From: Pseudisothecium myosuroides
Taxonomy: Eukaryota > Streptophyta > Bryopsida > Hypnales > Lembophyllaceae
NCBI GenBank assembly: GCA_951799445.1
Contig: OX637297.1
Coordinates: 310,001-374,000 of the forward strand
Length of the DNA stretch: 64,000 nucleotides
Reading direction: 5' to 3'
The notes beneath the pieces were generated by a model. It saw only the letters and a list, made by a program, of their open reading frames with translations. It did no database searches and had not been told where the DNA came from. Shown in pieces: positions 11,461 to 23,829 of this stretch (positions within the stretch are counted from its first letter, which is position 1; every line of letters begins with the position of its first letter). Position numbers and translations under genes: made by a program.

Positions 11461-13176
11461 TAAGAAAAACACAAAGAGAAAACACACAAGTTAGACCACG
11501 TGGCAACACAAAGCTCACACGCTAAAGGCCCCCCAAAGCGGCATCGCCAAGGTACGGTGGGGGGTGACTTTAGGATTAGTGTAAGATACAAAAAGACTCT
11601 TAAACTTCACAAGTTAGACCACAACACGTACAAGAGGGAGAGAGAGGCTCTCCACTTACAACAAGGTACCAAAAACTTCACATAAGAGTACACAAAACAA
11701 GGTAGAAGGACCTCCAAGGACCTTCAAAGCTTAAAAATAAGCAACAATGGAGCCAAAAGTGCTCCGAAAACACCGTAGAGGTTTTTGGCTTCAAACGCCA
11801 AAATATCCAAAATAACTTGGACCCACGGACCCAAAACAAGAATTGGGGGTGTTCTAGAGAGAGAAATGGGGCCCTTATATAGGTTTCTAAGGGCTCACCC
11901 CTCCCTCTAGATTTCTAAGGTAACCTTATCAACGGGGATTTTCATCCTCATCCTCAAAGATTTTCATCCTACATCCTAAATTTCTACTTCTACCATCTAT
12001 GCTGGACCAACATCCTAACTTTTGGAGATTAGCTCCAATCGCCGAACGGATTGCGCCGTTGGATCCAGAACGCCGTGTTTAGTCCTAGATCCCTCTACCC
12101 CCTGTACCGAGGCCAAAAACCCATCGTAGGCTAATTTAGTTTAAAAACCAAATCGTGGTAAAATCCTAGATCTTGGGGGTCTCCTATTTTGAGAAATGTG
12201 AATAGCCTAGGGTCTCCGGTAGGTGCGAGAGAGTCGGGAAGGACTTTTGGTTGACTTCGTTTCGCCATCGTATGGTCCCGGAATGTCGGTCAACGTGGCG
12301 GGGACCCCGCCACGTGGTTAATTCCCGAGGAATCTCGCCGGTTCGGGTACTTGCCGCTATCGGAATGTCGTGAAACTTCACGGAGCGCATTATTAACATA
12401 AAACAAGCTAGTCTAATTTTTAGTGAGATTTTATTGTAACTTGGGTAATTTCCATGAAATTCCCGTTGGAAGATAGGAGGGTTGACCACCCGGAAAAAGG
12501 TTCTTCTGCAAGTCGGAAGATGCCGGGATTTTTCACATGACCTCTCAGGGAGTCGCATGAAAGACGTGCGGGTGTGTTTCCGTACCTGGCACGATTGGTC
12601 AATAGAGATTTAAACTGGACATCTCCTTGAAGTAGTGATGGTGCGGGAATCTTCTGCAGGTGGAGGAATCTTGGCGAACCGATTTCGCCGTTGGACTCCT
12701 GGCATGGGATTCACCCTAGAACACCATCCTTGGGCTGTAGATTCCTCCACAGGCCCGGTCTTGCGTGAGTGGCTCCTGCATGCTAACAATCGGGATTTTG
12801 GGAATTCGTCGATCTAATGGGGAATTCTAAATCTAACTCTAGGACCCGACCTAGTGGCCTCGCTGTGGATCCCTCGGACTGACCTAGCCATGAATCGCCA
12901 CATTCATGGTGGGATTTAGCCTTTTTGGGGCTGTGTGACTCGAATCCTCCAAATCTAACCTCTTCGTTATTTTTATACCATTTTTAGGCAAGGTTTGGGG
13001 GATTCTAAGTAAAAAACACAAATCTAGACCAAATACTATAATGGGTATGACACAACCCTATTTCGGTTCTACACTCTTTTTATGGATTTTTCTATACTTT
13101 TATCAACTTTAAATTGCAAATTTCAAAAAAAATAATTCTACGAGTCCCAAGTGACAAATTGGGAGCTCACACCCCA

Positions 13177-13684
13177 CCAATTTTTTTTTCTTATTCCAAT
13201 AATTAGAGTTAGAAAGCTTTATGAAGAAATAATCCCTATGCTCTTAATTATAGAAATATAATGTTTGAAGGGTCTCATGATTAGTCCCTCTTGTCTCATT
13301 CTAACAATTAAAATTTCAATTCAACTTTGAGGAGATAACTCTTTGCTCCAAATAAAAAAATAACAATATTTGAAAGGTCTTCCCTTTCATCAATTCCTTT
13401 TCTCTTATCATAAAAATTAAAATTCCAAAGCCAAGGTTGGAGATACCCCTATGCTCCAAATTAAAAATATGTAATGTTTGAAGGGTCTCATGATTAGTCC
13501 CTCTTGTCTCATTCTAACAATTGAAATTTTAGTTCAACTTTGGGGAGAGAATCCTTTGCTCCAAATTTTATAAACTTATTAGTTGAAAGGTCTATTCATG
13601 CATCAATCCCTTTTTTCAATTCTACCAATTAAAATTTCAAAGCCATGCAAGGAGATAACCCTTTGCTCCAAATAAAATAATAAT
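13177..13684. repeat. Loop of the foldback (asymmetric spacer)
   Basis: Together with 7624-7687 this is the part of the foldback that does not pair between arms once later insertions are removed. It still consists of the same diverged GGAGCAAAGG/AATTAAAATTTC-type repeats. No gene. Confidence 0.55.
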
Positions 13685-14007
13685 ATTGTTTGAAGGGTCT
13701 CTCCATGCATCAATCCCTTTTTACTTGTTCCAACAATTAAAATTCCAAAGCCTTGTGAAGAAGAAACCCTTTGCTATTAAATTGAGGCCTTTCAACTATT
13801 AAATTGAAGCATTGATGCATGGTGAGACCTTTTAAATGTTATTTTTTTATTTGGAGTAAAGGATTATCTCCTCAAACTACTTTGAAATTTAATTTTTAGA
13901 ATAAAATAAAAGGAAGACCTTTCAACTATTAAATTGATGCATTGATGCATAGAGAGACCGCATCAACTAATAATTTTTTTGGAGCAAAGGATTATCTCCT
14001 CGCAAGG

Positions 14008-15899
14008 TATCGGAGCCCGTAACGCCAAATTCTATTACGTTGTAATGAAATTAGGTTAAAGGTATTTTATTTCCAATTTTTTGTTTTGTTTTATAGGGTT
14101 ATGTACATATTTTAGTAGAGTTTTAGATTAGTAACCATCGAATCTTCTAAAAGAGATAAAGTGGTTAAGACGGATCTTAGTTGTTCCTGTCTTGAATCGG
14201 AAACCGGAAACCTATGCCGGATCCTAACTGGGATTCCAGGAGTTCGGGAACGGTCAAACCGGTTATCGGAAACGGAAACCGGAGCCAACAGTCACCATAC
14301 CGGAAGATGAAGAGAAGGAGGAGGACCAGTCCAAGTCAGGAGAGGAGAGCGAGGAAGGCGAAGAGGAATCGGAACCGAAATCTAAACCGGCGCATGGAAA
14401 GGGTAGAGGTAAACCGCCAACTCCGCCAAAAGGGAAAGCGTCCAAGCCTACTGGGAGTAAGCCGCAGTCAACAAAGAAAGGAGTGGCCAAGACCACTCAA
14501 ACACCAGCCAAGAGGCAGAAGAAGTAGATAGAGTTTGTTTTTAGAAGTTAAATTACGGAGTTAAGTGGAACTCCGGTTTTTGTAGTTTGAAAGTAAAAGT
14601 AGACTTCAGTTAAGTTCACTTTTGAAAAGTTAAAGATAGGAAGAGTTCAATTTCGGAAAGTTAAAGATAGTTGGAGTTCAGTTAAGTAGAGGAAAGTAAA
14701 AGAAAGTCACTGTTAGTTACTTTCCGGTTGCATGTACTTGGATAGCAGGATCCGGGTTTCTAGGAAAAGGACCGGCTGTTAGGCAGTTAACACTTAGAGT
14801 TAGGATTTTGAAGGTTTGGTGAATGACACGTGTCATTCTCTGACCTGTAGTTAGGATTTCCAGGGGGTCCTTTTTGGATTTCCCTTGGTTTGGTATTTAG
14901 GGGGTGGAAGTTAGTTTCATCCTGGGCTTTGATAGGATAATTTTGTCTTACACTTGTTTGTTTTTTTCATTTTCCATTGCAAAGCGTATTGATTTCCACA
15001 TCCCAAGCGTTGGTCTGAAAAGTCTTGATGCTAGGTTGGTATGCCGGTAATGCTAGAACCATTATTTGTGCGGGTAGCTATGGTTGCAGGTTTTGGAAGA
15101 AGATGAGTGCCCCCGGATGTTTCCTATATCCGGTTTCCGGTCCGAGTAGCGACTCCGCCTAGAAACTTGGGTTGGGAAAATCTGTCATTGTAGTATTGTG
15201 AAGACAGTAGGGGTTTCTTGAGTGACCTATTGATCCGGATTAAGCTTCCGGGTTAGTTGTGAGGAGAAACCGAGATCCTATTTCTTTTTGTGTTTTATTA
15301 TTTTTCTTCTTTTTAGTGAAACTTCAGTCACTCTAAAATATCGAAGGGTAGGAATTCACGCCGCCTTCCTTAACTAAAATATGCGGAACCCTCTGACATA
15401 GAGGCTAAACTTCAAACCGGTTACTTGTTTTGAGGATCCAGGAGCGGAAACAGGAAGAGGCACAGGGTAATGACACTCCTTTCGGTTCCGGTTTCGAATC
15501 CTAGAGTTAGAGTTGTTTTGAGGATCCAAGAGCGGAAATAGGAAGAGGCACAGGGTAATGACACTCCTTCCGGTTCTGGTTTTGAATCCTAGAGTCAGAA
15601 GTTGTATTTGTGAGTAAGGAAGTGGTATATTGTAGAGACACTTCCCTGTTGTTGTTGAGCGGATTAGGACTGAAGTGAGATAGTCCAACCGGATGGAAAG
15701 AAATCATTTGTATATTTTTAGCTTCCCATCTTAGAATCTGGTTCGCTTGTAGTTGTTGTGATTATCGCATCCGTTTCCGGTCATCACTATAGAAGTTCGA
15801 TACAGATCTCTGAGGGAACGATACACGAGTCACCCAAAAGACGATTTTAAACGCTTTAGAACGTCTACTGGAGGGATTTTACTTTCTTGTGCTACGACA
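14008..15899 (+). mobile_element. Internally deleted single-gene LTR-like element, target duplication CAAGG
   Basis: The direct repeat CAAGG flanks the element at 14003-14007 and 15900-15904. It begins TATCGGAGCCCG (probably TG changed to TA) and ends GCTACGACA, the same 3' terminus (ACGACA) as the elements at 31099-32441, 34220-37690, 49284-50867 and 53279-56759. It interrupts the right foldback arm inside a CTCGCAAGGCTTTAG word that is intact in the other arm, so the insertion is later than the duplication. Only the 3' end of its gene remains, followed by about 1.37 kb of 3' region. Orientation is plus, from the gene remnant and the terminus. Confidence 0.8.
14228..14527 (+). pseudogene. 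C-terminal remnant of the LTR-like element's gene
   Basis: The frame ending at TAG 14525-14527 is open back to 14228 and encodes an acidic stretch (PEDEEKEEDQSKSGEESEEG) followed by a basic proline/lysine tail ending AKRQKK. The genes at 35349-37249 and 54410-56308 end in the same way: acidic SEEEE runs, then Lys/Pro-rich sequence and a KKAK-type terminus. The N-terminal and central conserved domains are absent. An overlapping arginine-rich frame (14214-14531) is a shadow of this one. Confidence 0.6.
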
Positions 15900-15904
15900 C
15901 AAGG

Positions 15905-16860
15905 CTTTAGAATTTTAATTGTTAGAATAAGACAAAAGAAACTAATTAAGAGACCCTTCAAACATTACATATTTTTAATTTGGAGTATAGGGGATATTTC
16001 CTTGCATGGCTTTCTAAATTTAATTGTTGAAATGAGAAAAAAAAGAATGGTGGAGAGCCCCTTCAAGTGCTATATAATGATTAAAGGGTCTCTTTATCAG
16101 TCCCTTTTGTCTTATTCTAATAATTAAAATTCTAAAGCCTTGCGAGGAGATAATCCTTTGCTCCAAATTTAAAAAAAATTAATAGTTGAAAGGTCTCCCC
16201 ATGCATCAATCCTTTTTCTTTAATTCTAACAATTAAAATTTCAAAGCCTTGTGAGGAAATAATTCTTTGCTCCAAATGAAAAAAATAAAATGTTTGAATG
16301 GGCTCTCCTCCAAACCCTTATATCTTATTTCACCAATTAAATTTTGAAAGTCTTGTTAGGAAATAACCTTTCGCTCCAAATAAAAATAAATAAAGTTTGG
16401 CCTATTTTCTTATTCCAACACTTCAATTTCAAAATCCTTATAAAGAAATAACCTTTGGCTCCAAAGAAAAAATAACAATATTTGAAATGCTTCTGTCCCC
16501 TCTAACCTAATTCATTAATTAAATGAATAAATTCTTGTGAAGAAATAACCTTGTGTTCCAAAAAAAGGCCAAAAAATAAATTGATGAAGTATCTCCCTTC
16601 CAAAATTGCCATTTCTGATTCAACAATTACATTAGTACGTACTTGTGAAGAAATAACACATTGTATTGTAGGCCACAAAAATAAACATTTTAATTGAATT
16701 CATTTAGAAATTGGAGTAGGTGGACTTCTTAATTTGGATATTTAGTGATTTCAACATCCGTACAAGAATGAGCTACCAAGAATAAAATACACCCTACTTT
16801 AAATGGAGATGGAGCATCCTATGCCAAAGTCAAAGTGAATGGACCAAGCAGTTTGCTGTC
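15905..16860. repeat. Inner AT-rich segment of right foldback arm
   Basis: Reverse complement of about 6360-7350, with the same GGAGATAATCCTTTGCTCC and CCTTGCGAGG words. The edge toward the satellite (CAGTTTGCTGTCCCCTTAAG) is also shared. No gene. Confidence 0.8.
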
Positions 16861-17462
16861 CCCTTAAGTCCGCGCCCAGTCCCTAAAGTCCGCGCCCTGT
16901 CCTTAAGTCCGCGCCCAGTTGCTTAAGTCCGCACCTGGACACTCCCGAAATGAGTAGATTTTGGAGGTGAAGCAGGAATTCCTTAAGTTCGCACCCAGTC
17001 GCTTAAGTCCGCGCCCGGACACTCCCAAAATGAGCAGATTTTGGAGGTGATGCAGGAATCCCTTAAGTCCACGCCCAGTTGCTTAAGTCCGTGCCTGGAC
17101 ACTCCCGAAATGAGTAGATTTTGGAGGTGAAGCAGGAATTCCTTAAGTTCGCACCCAGTCGCTTAAGTCCGCGCCCGGACACTCCCAAAATGAGCAGATT
17201 TTGGAGGTGATGCAAGAATTCCTTAAGTCCACGCCCAGTTGCTTGAGTCCGCGCTCGGACATTCCCGAAATGAGCAGATTTTGGAAGTGAAGCAGGAATT
17301 CCTTAAGTCCGCGCCCAGTCGCTTAAGTTTGTGCCCGGACACTCCCAAAATGAGTAGATTTTGGAAGTGAAGCAGGAATTCCTTAAGTCTGCGCCCAATC
17401 GCTTAAGTCCACGCTTGGACACTCCCGAAATGAGCAGATTTTGGAGGTGAAGCAGGAATTCC
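16861..17462 (-). repeat. 60/80-bp satellite array, right arm, inner part
   Basis: Same satellite as 3262-6355 in reverse orientation, separated from its main block by the TTAA element at 17467-18390. Confidence 0.9.
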
Positions 17463-17466
17463 TTAA

Positions 17467-18390
17467 CCCCTAAAGGCCCAAGGCATTTTCTGGCTGTGAA
17501 ATCACTGAAAACTGCCATTTCTGCTGCGATCACTCCCTAAACCAAAAAAAACTTTTTTTTTAGAATCTAACCGTAGGATCTTGTACTTCACTTGTCTCAA
17601 ATCATGTGGTAAAAATTTCATGAAGTTTGATTGTACAGATTGGAAGATATTAGCGCTTGAAGTTGGAAAAAGAAGTTTTTTTTGAACTCTAGATTGCAAT
17701 TTCAGATGACTTTGACGGCCATTTGTGGATTTTTTTTGCACTACACACCATAAAGTTAAAAAACTTTATGTTCAACATTTGAGTTGAGAGTTGGGGAAAA
17801 AAAATTTAGAATGTCAAAACTTGATTTTCACATACAAAAAAATTGTTAAGTAGAACTAGGTCCAAAATTGAACAAAACACTAAATCTTCAATAGCTCTTA
17901 GATGGAATTAAAAAACCATAATCCCAATGGTGGGATTGTTCTTGCAAACAAATTTAACCTTTTAAAAAAAAAAAAATTGAAAAATTTCGAAAATTGCAAT
18001 CAAATATGAATTTTATAAGTTGTTTGTTGAAGAAGACGCTTAGATTGCCCGAAAAACAAGATTGTCCATAACTTTCTCATTCTGAGTCCAATTAGAATGA
18101 ATGAAAGCTTCAAATAAAGACAAAAACATGATCTTACAGAAAAAAAAATCAAAAAAAAAAATTTCAATTTTTTAAAGTTTTTTTTTTCTGCTCGGCGAAC
18201 TACTTCTTTGACTTCGGGCGGCATAACTTTTCTTCCCGGGCACCAATTGAAAAAAAAAAAAAAAATTTCGAAAACTAATGTGATTTCCTATCTTCAAAAT
18301 AAGTTTCAAAAAATCAGGTCTAAATTTCAGGTCGCATGAGCCTGCCCGAAATCCCAAGTGTCCCCCGAGGGGACTTTGGGCCTTTAGGGA
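17467..18390. mobile_element. TTAA-flanked type 2 element inserted in the satellite
   Basis: TTAA at 17463-17466 precedes CCCCTAAAGGCCCAAGGC, and CCTTTAGGGA precedes TTAA at 18391-18394. The 924-bp body resembles 1766-2695. The interrupted word is CCTTAAGTCC, the CTTAAG core of the satellite unit. There is no counterpart in the left arm, so this copy moved after the arms formed. No transposase gene is present. Confidence 0.85.
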
Positions 18391-18394
18391 TTAA

Positions 18395-21095
18395 GTCCGC
18401 GCCCAGTCGCTTAAGTCCGTGCCCGGACACTCCTGAAATGAGCAGATTTTAGAAGTGAAGCAGGGATTCTTTAAGTCCGCGCCCTGACACTCTCGAAATG
18501 AGCAGGTTTTGGAAGTGAAGCAGGAATTCCTTAAGTCCACGCCCAGTCGCTTAAGTCCGCGCCCAGACACTCCCGAAATGAGCAGATTTTGGAGGTCATG
18601 CAGGAATTCCTTAAGTCCGTGCCCGGACACTCCCGAAATGAATAGATTTTGGAGGTGAAGCAAGAATTCCTTAAATCCGGGCCAAGTCGCTTAAGTCCGC
18701 GCCCGGACACTCCCAAAATGAGCAGGTTTTGGAGGTGAAGCAGGAATTCCTTAAGTCCGCGCCCGGACACTCCCGAAATGAGCAAATTTTGGAGGTGAAG
18801 CAGGAATTCCTTAAGTCCACGCCGAGTCGCTTAAGTCCGCTCCCGGACACTCCTGAATTGAGCAAATTTTGGAGGTGATGCAGGAATTCCTTAAGTCCAC
18901 GACCAGTGGCTTAAGTCCGTGCCCAGACACTCCTGAAATGAGCAGATTTTGGAGGTGAAGCATGAATTCCTTATGTCCGCGCCCAGTCGCTTAAGTCCGT
19001 GCCTAGACACTCCCGAAATGAGTAGATTTTGGAGGTGAAGTAGGAATTCCTTAAGTCCGCGCCCAGTCGCTTAAGTCCGCACCCGGACACTCCCGAAATG
19101 AGCAGATTTTGGAGGTGAAGTAGGAATTCCTTAAGTCCGCGCCCAGTCGCTTAAGTCCGCGCCCGGACACTATCGAAATGAGCAGATTTTGGAGGTGAAG
19201 CAGGAATTCCTTAAGTCCGCGCCCAGTCACTTAAGTCCGCAGCCGGACACTGCCGAAATGAGCAAATTTTGGAGGTGATGCAGGAATTCCTTAAGTCCGT
19301 GCCCGGACACTCCCGAAATGAATAGATTTTGGAGGTGAAGCAGGAATTCCTTAAGTCCGCGCCCAGTCGCTTAAGTCCGCAACCGGACACTGCAGAAATG
19401 AACAAATTTTGGAGGTGATGCAGGAATTCCTTAAGTCTGCGCCCAGTCGCTTAAGTCCGTGCCCGGACACTCCCGAAATGAATAGATTTTGGAGGTGAAG
19501 CAGGAATTCCTTAAGTCCGGGCCAAGTCGCTTAAGTCCGCGCCCGGACACTCCCAAAATGAGCAGGTTTTGGAGGTGAAGCAGGAATTCCTTAAGTCCGC
19601 GCCCAATTGCTTAGGTCCGCGCCCGGACACTCCCGAAATGAGGAGATTTTGGAGGTGAAGCAGGAATTCCTTAAGTCCGCGCCCAATCAATTAAGTCCGC
19701 GCTCGGACACTCCCGAAACGAGTAGGTTCTGGAAGTGAAGCAGGAATTCCTTAAGTCCGCGCCCAGTCGATTAAGTCCGCGCCCTCACACTCCCGAAATG
19801 AGCAGATTTTGGAAGTGAAGCAGGAATTCCTTAAGTCCGCGCCCAGTCGCTTAAGTTCGTAGCCGGAAACTCCCAAAATGAGCAGATTTTGGAGGTGAAG
19901 CAGGAATTCCTTAAGTCCGCGCCCGGATACTCCCGAAATGAGCAGATTTTGGAGGTGATGTAGGATTTTTCTAGGTCCGTGCCCAGACACACCCGAAATG
20001 AGCAGATTTTGGCGGTGAAGTAGGAATTCCCTAAATCCGTGCCCAGTCGCTTAAGTCCGCACCCGGATACTCCCGAAATGAGCAAATTTTGGAGGTGAAG
20101 CAGGAATTCCTTAAATCCGCGCCCAGACACTCCCGAAATGACCAGATTTTGGAGGTGAAGTAGGAATTCCTTAAGTCCGCGCCCAGTCGCTTGAGTCCGC
20201 GCCCGGACACTCCCGAAATGAGTCGATTTTGGAGGTGAAGCAGGAAATCCTTAAGTCCACGCCCAGTCGCTTAAGTCCGCTCCCGGACACTCCCGAATTG
20301 AGCAAATTTTGGAGGTGAAGCAGGAATTCCTTAAGTCCGCGCCCAGTCAATTAAGTCCACGCCCGGACACTCCCGAAATGAGCAGGTTTTGGAGGTGAAG
20401 TAGGAATTCTTTAAGTCCGCGCCCAGTCGCTTAATTCCGCGCTCGGACACTCCCAAAATGAACAGATTTTGGAGGTGAAGTAGGAATTCCTTAAGTCCGC
20501 GCCCAATCGCTTGAGTCCGCGCCCGGACACTTCCGAAATGAGCAGATTTTGGAGGTGAAGCAGGAATTCCTTAAGTCCGCGCCCAGTCGCTTAAGTCCGT
20601 GCCCGGACACTCCCGAAATGAGCAGATTTTGGAGGTGAAGCAAGAATTCCTTAAGTCCGCACCCAGTTGCTTAAGTCCGTGCCCGGACACTCCCGAAATG
20701 AGCAGATTTTGGAAGTGAAGCAGGAATTCCTTAAATCCGCGCTCGGACACTCCCGAAATGAGCAAATTTTGGAGGTGATGCAGGAATTCCTTAAGTCCGC
20801 GCCCAGTCGCTTAAGTCCGCGCTCGGACACTCCTAAAATGAGCAGATTTTAGAGGTGAAGCAGGAATTCCTCAAGTCCGCGCCTAGTCGCTTAAGTCCGT
20901 GCCTAGACACTCCCGAAATGAGTAGATTTTGGAGGTGAAGTAGGAATTCCTTAAGTCCACGCCTGGACACTCCTGAAATGAGCAGGTTTTGGAGGTGAAG
21001 TAGGAATTCCTTAAGTCCGCGCCCAGTTGCTTAAGTCCGTGCCCGGACACTCCCAAAATGAGAAGGTTTTTGGGAGTGAATTAAAAGTTCCTTAA
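18395..21095 (-). repeat. 60/80-bp satellite array, right arm, main part
   Basis: Reverse-oriented satellite with the same 60- and 80-bp unit structure. Its outer third matches the left array unit by unit; inner units differ in order. Apparent reading frames here are repeat artefacts. Confidence 0.92.
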
Positions 21096-23395
21096 GTCCA
21101 CGCCTTATTTTTAAAATGTTGGATGTAGAAACCTTATTATATTGCATTCAATCATAAATATGGCAAATCCTTCTATATACAAATAAGAAGAATCCTGAGG
21201 AATTATATTAAAATAAATAGAATGCGGTTGTACCAATTTACAAAAATGATTCAATGAATGTTTAAAAAAAAATAAAAATTAATGTCATTAGAGTAATTGT
21301 ATGCACCCAAATGTTCCATTCAATCATATAAAAGTCAAATTCTTTAATGTACCTACAAAAGTAACTTAAAAGAATTTAAATGAAAATAAACAAAATGTGG
21401 TTCATGTGAATTTGCACAACTCCAATGTTTAATTCAACAATAAAACTCTTTTATATAGCCACTAAAGTAATCCAAATTAATTTCAAAAACTAAAAGAAAA
21501 ATATTAAAATAAAATTGAATTTTTAAAAATTTATTGAAGATTTGTGATTTCATCTCTAAAAAAATAAAAAATAATTGCAGAACTACAAATAAATAATCTA
21601 AAGCAAATAAAAACAAAATATAAAGAATGTAATTGATATGAGTATCTGCAAACCCAATTGTTTATGTAACCCCTAAAGGCCCATTGTCCCTTTGGGAGAC
21701 AAATGAAATTTTGGGCAGGTACCTATAGGCTGAATTTTTGTCGTGATTTTTTGAAACTGTTTTTGGAGGTAGAAAAAACTGATTAGCATTGTGGGAATAT
21801 AATGTTTTTTACAATTGGTGCTCAGGAACAACAGTTATGACCAAATAAGCTCAAAACAGGGGATGGCGGGTAGCCTGGGCAGCAAAAATAAATTGGCAAA
21901 ATTTTGATTTTTTTCTTTTAGTATTTTTTTTTTCATAGATTATATTTTGTCTATTTAGAAAGCTTTGATTCATTTCATTTGGATTTGTTTTGAGAAAGTT
22001 ATGGACATTCTTGTTTTTTGGGCAGTTAGAGCATCTTCTTGAAAAAAATAACTTGTAGGATTCATTTTTGAATGCAAATTTTCAAATTTTTCAAATTTTT
22101 TTTTCATGGTTTGGTTTACTTGCTAGAACAATCTCACCATTGAAATTAGTGTATTTTAATTCCATCTAAAATATATTGATATTTTAGATTTTCCTTCTAT
22201 CTGGTACCTACTTCTACTTAACAATTTTTGTAAGAATGAAAATTAAGTTTTTTTGAATATTATTTTTTCCCTAGACTCTTAAATCAATTCTCCACTATAA
22301 AAATTTAAAGCTCAAAACTCTGTAGTGCAAAAAATTTTAATTAAAAATGTTCAGTCAAAAAATCTAGTCCTGCAATGTGCTGAAAAACTTATTTTTTCCA
22401 CTTCAAACGCAAATATCTTGCAATATGTTCGGTCAAAAATTCTGAAATTTTTTCCATATGTTCTCATACTAGTTAGGTGTAAGATCCTATGGTTACATGT
22501 GCAAAAAAACTATTAAATTTCAATGTTTTTTACTGTTTGCTATAGAAATGGCAGTTTTCAGTGTTTTTTGGCAAAAAAAAGGCCTTGGGCGTTTAGGGGT
22601 TAACCAATAAAGATTTCAAATCCTTTTACATACCCGGTAAAGCAATTTAATTTTTTTAACTAAACTAAGCAAGGCTAATGTAAATTCCAATAAATCCAAT
22701 GTTCAATTCACTAATTTAAATGCAAATTGTTTTATATACCCACTACACTAATCCAAAAGAATTTTAAGAAAATCAAATAACGTGGTTGATGTAAATCTTG
22801 ATGCAATTCTAATATTGAATTCAACAATTGAAATGGCAAGTCCTTGTACCTATCTTCTAAAATGACCTAAAGTTAACTTTTTAATCAATATTAAACTCAC
22901 AACATTCAAACCTAAAACACAAAGTCATTTTCTAACAAAGAGTCTTATCATGTTGTATTATACATTATGACAATGGAAAGTTCTTACCAAACTCTTCTAC
23001 AATCCATACTACATCAAATTTTAGATATAGGTATTGTTCTAAATGAATATCTAACAAAATGTGCTAATTTCAGTTGTCAGCAATACAATTTGTCATTCTT
23101 TAACTTTAAGAGAAGAATCCTATGACACATTGAATGAGTGGGCCCCAAAAATAATTAACCAAGTGCTCATGTGGTATAGATTGGTCCCGTAACGTCCCCG
23201 CCTGTCTCTATGTGTTCCATCTTGATAGCAGTTTTGTTTTTTGATTTGTGACTACAATTTTGAGAAAAATAAAGCCGTGTAATATACCATTAGAAAAGTC
23301 TTTTGAAGAACTTTCCAATGATATATTACACGCTCCATAATTTTCAAAATTGCAATCACAAATTGAAAAAAAAAATTACGTCCACATCCATTTTA
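21096..23395. repeat. AT-rich segment of right foldback arm
   Basis: Exact mirror of about 970-3260, including the TTAA-flanked element at 21670-22599 (TTAA at 22600-22603). The stretches I compared, for example 22965-23065 against 1300-1400, are identical. Confidence 0.85.
21670..22599. mobile_element. TTAA-flanked type 2 element, mirror copy
   Basis: Mirror image of 1766-2695, with GGCCTTGGGCGTTTAGGGG before TTAA at 22600-22603 and CCCCTAAAGGCCCATTG at the other end. Confidence 0.75.
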
Positions 23396-23399
23396 AAGT

Positions 23400-23748
23400 C
23401 CTAGTTAAGTCCTTGCCCAAACATCCTTAAGTCCCGGCCCAGACATGCTTAAGTCCCCGCCCAAACATGCTTAAGTCCCCGCCCAGACATCCTTAAGTCC
23501 CCGCCCAGACATGCTTAAGTCTCCGCCTAGACATCCTTAAGTCCCGGCCCAGACATCCTTAAGTCCCAGCCCAAACATCCTTAAGTCCCGGCCCTGACAT
23601 CCTTAAGTCCCTGCCTAAACATCCTTAAGTCCCGGCCCAGACATCCTTAAGTCCCGGCCCAGACATCCTTAAGTCCCGGCCCAAACATCCTTAAGTCCCG
23701 GCCCAGACATCCTTAAGTCCCCGCCCAGACATCCTTAAGTCCCCGCCT
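23400..23748 (-). repeat. 22-bp tandem array, right arm
   Basis: About 16 copies of the reverse complement of GGGCGGGGACTTAAGGATGTCT. It is followed outward by CAAGGCCGCCACATGTC and a small hairpin, where CAAGGTAAA near 23780 is complementary to TTTACCTTG near 23808. Part of this resembles the sequence at about 510-590 in inverted form and is probably the terminus of the foldback. Confidence 0.85.
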
Positions 23749-23829
23749 AACAAGGCCGCCACATGTCAAACACCATGGACAAGGTAAATCCACGTCTACA
23801 TGTTTTTACCTTGTTGAAAAGTCAATCGG

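Larger units (their letters stand above)
7688..13171 (-). mobile_element. Solo-LTR-like element, 5.5 kb, with 5-bp target duplication CCCCA
   Basis: The element starts TGTGGGCGCAAG and ends GGGAGCTCACA, so it has the TG...CA ends of LTRs with a short imperfect inverted terminal match (TGTGGGC and TGTGAGC). It is flanked by the direct repeat CCCCA at 7683-7687 and 13172-13176. These are hallmarks of retroviral-type integration. No gag, pol, primer-binding site or second LTR was found, which suggests a large solo LTR. A TATA-like TATATAAGG on the minus strand near 11880 gives the likely orientation. Much of the body is simple-sequence and tandem repeat DNA. No gene is supported inside; the stretches at 9100-10000 and 11460-13140 show nothing I can assign. 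Confidence 0.75.
511..23815. repeat. Giant foldback (inverted repeat) with modular tandem-repeat arms
   Basis: Two arms are reverse complements. Left arm about 511-7623; right arm about 13685-23815. From about 1.8 to 3.8 kb every left position x pairs with 24365-x, with no net indel, and the sequences I compared there are essentially identical. The order outward to inward is the same in both arms: a short imperfect terminal segment (511-590 and 23749-23815), a 22-bp array, an AT-rich segment holding a TTAA-flanked element, a 60/80-bp satellite, then AT-rich diverged repeats. The original loop is about 570 bp (7624-7687 plus 13177-13684). Insertions at 7688-13171, 14008-15899 and 17467-18390 are unpaired and so arrived later. 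The design resembles Foldback-type elements (Drosophila FB; plant FARE). No transposase is seen inside, and the target duplication is not resolved. Confidence 0.8.

Noticed and set aside
14214..14531. Arginine-rich 105-residue frame resembling an RS-type protein
   Set aside because: Shadow of the acidic/basic C-terminal remnant in the adjacent frame, which matches the tails of two related genes.
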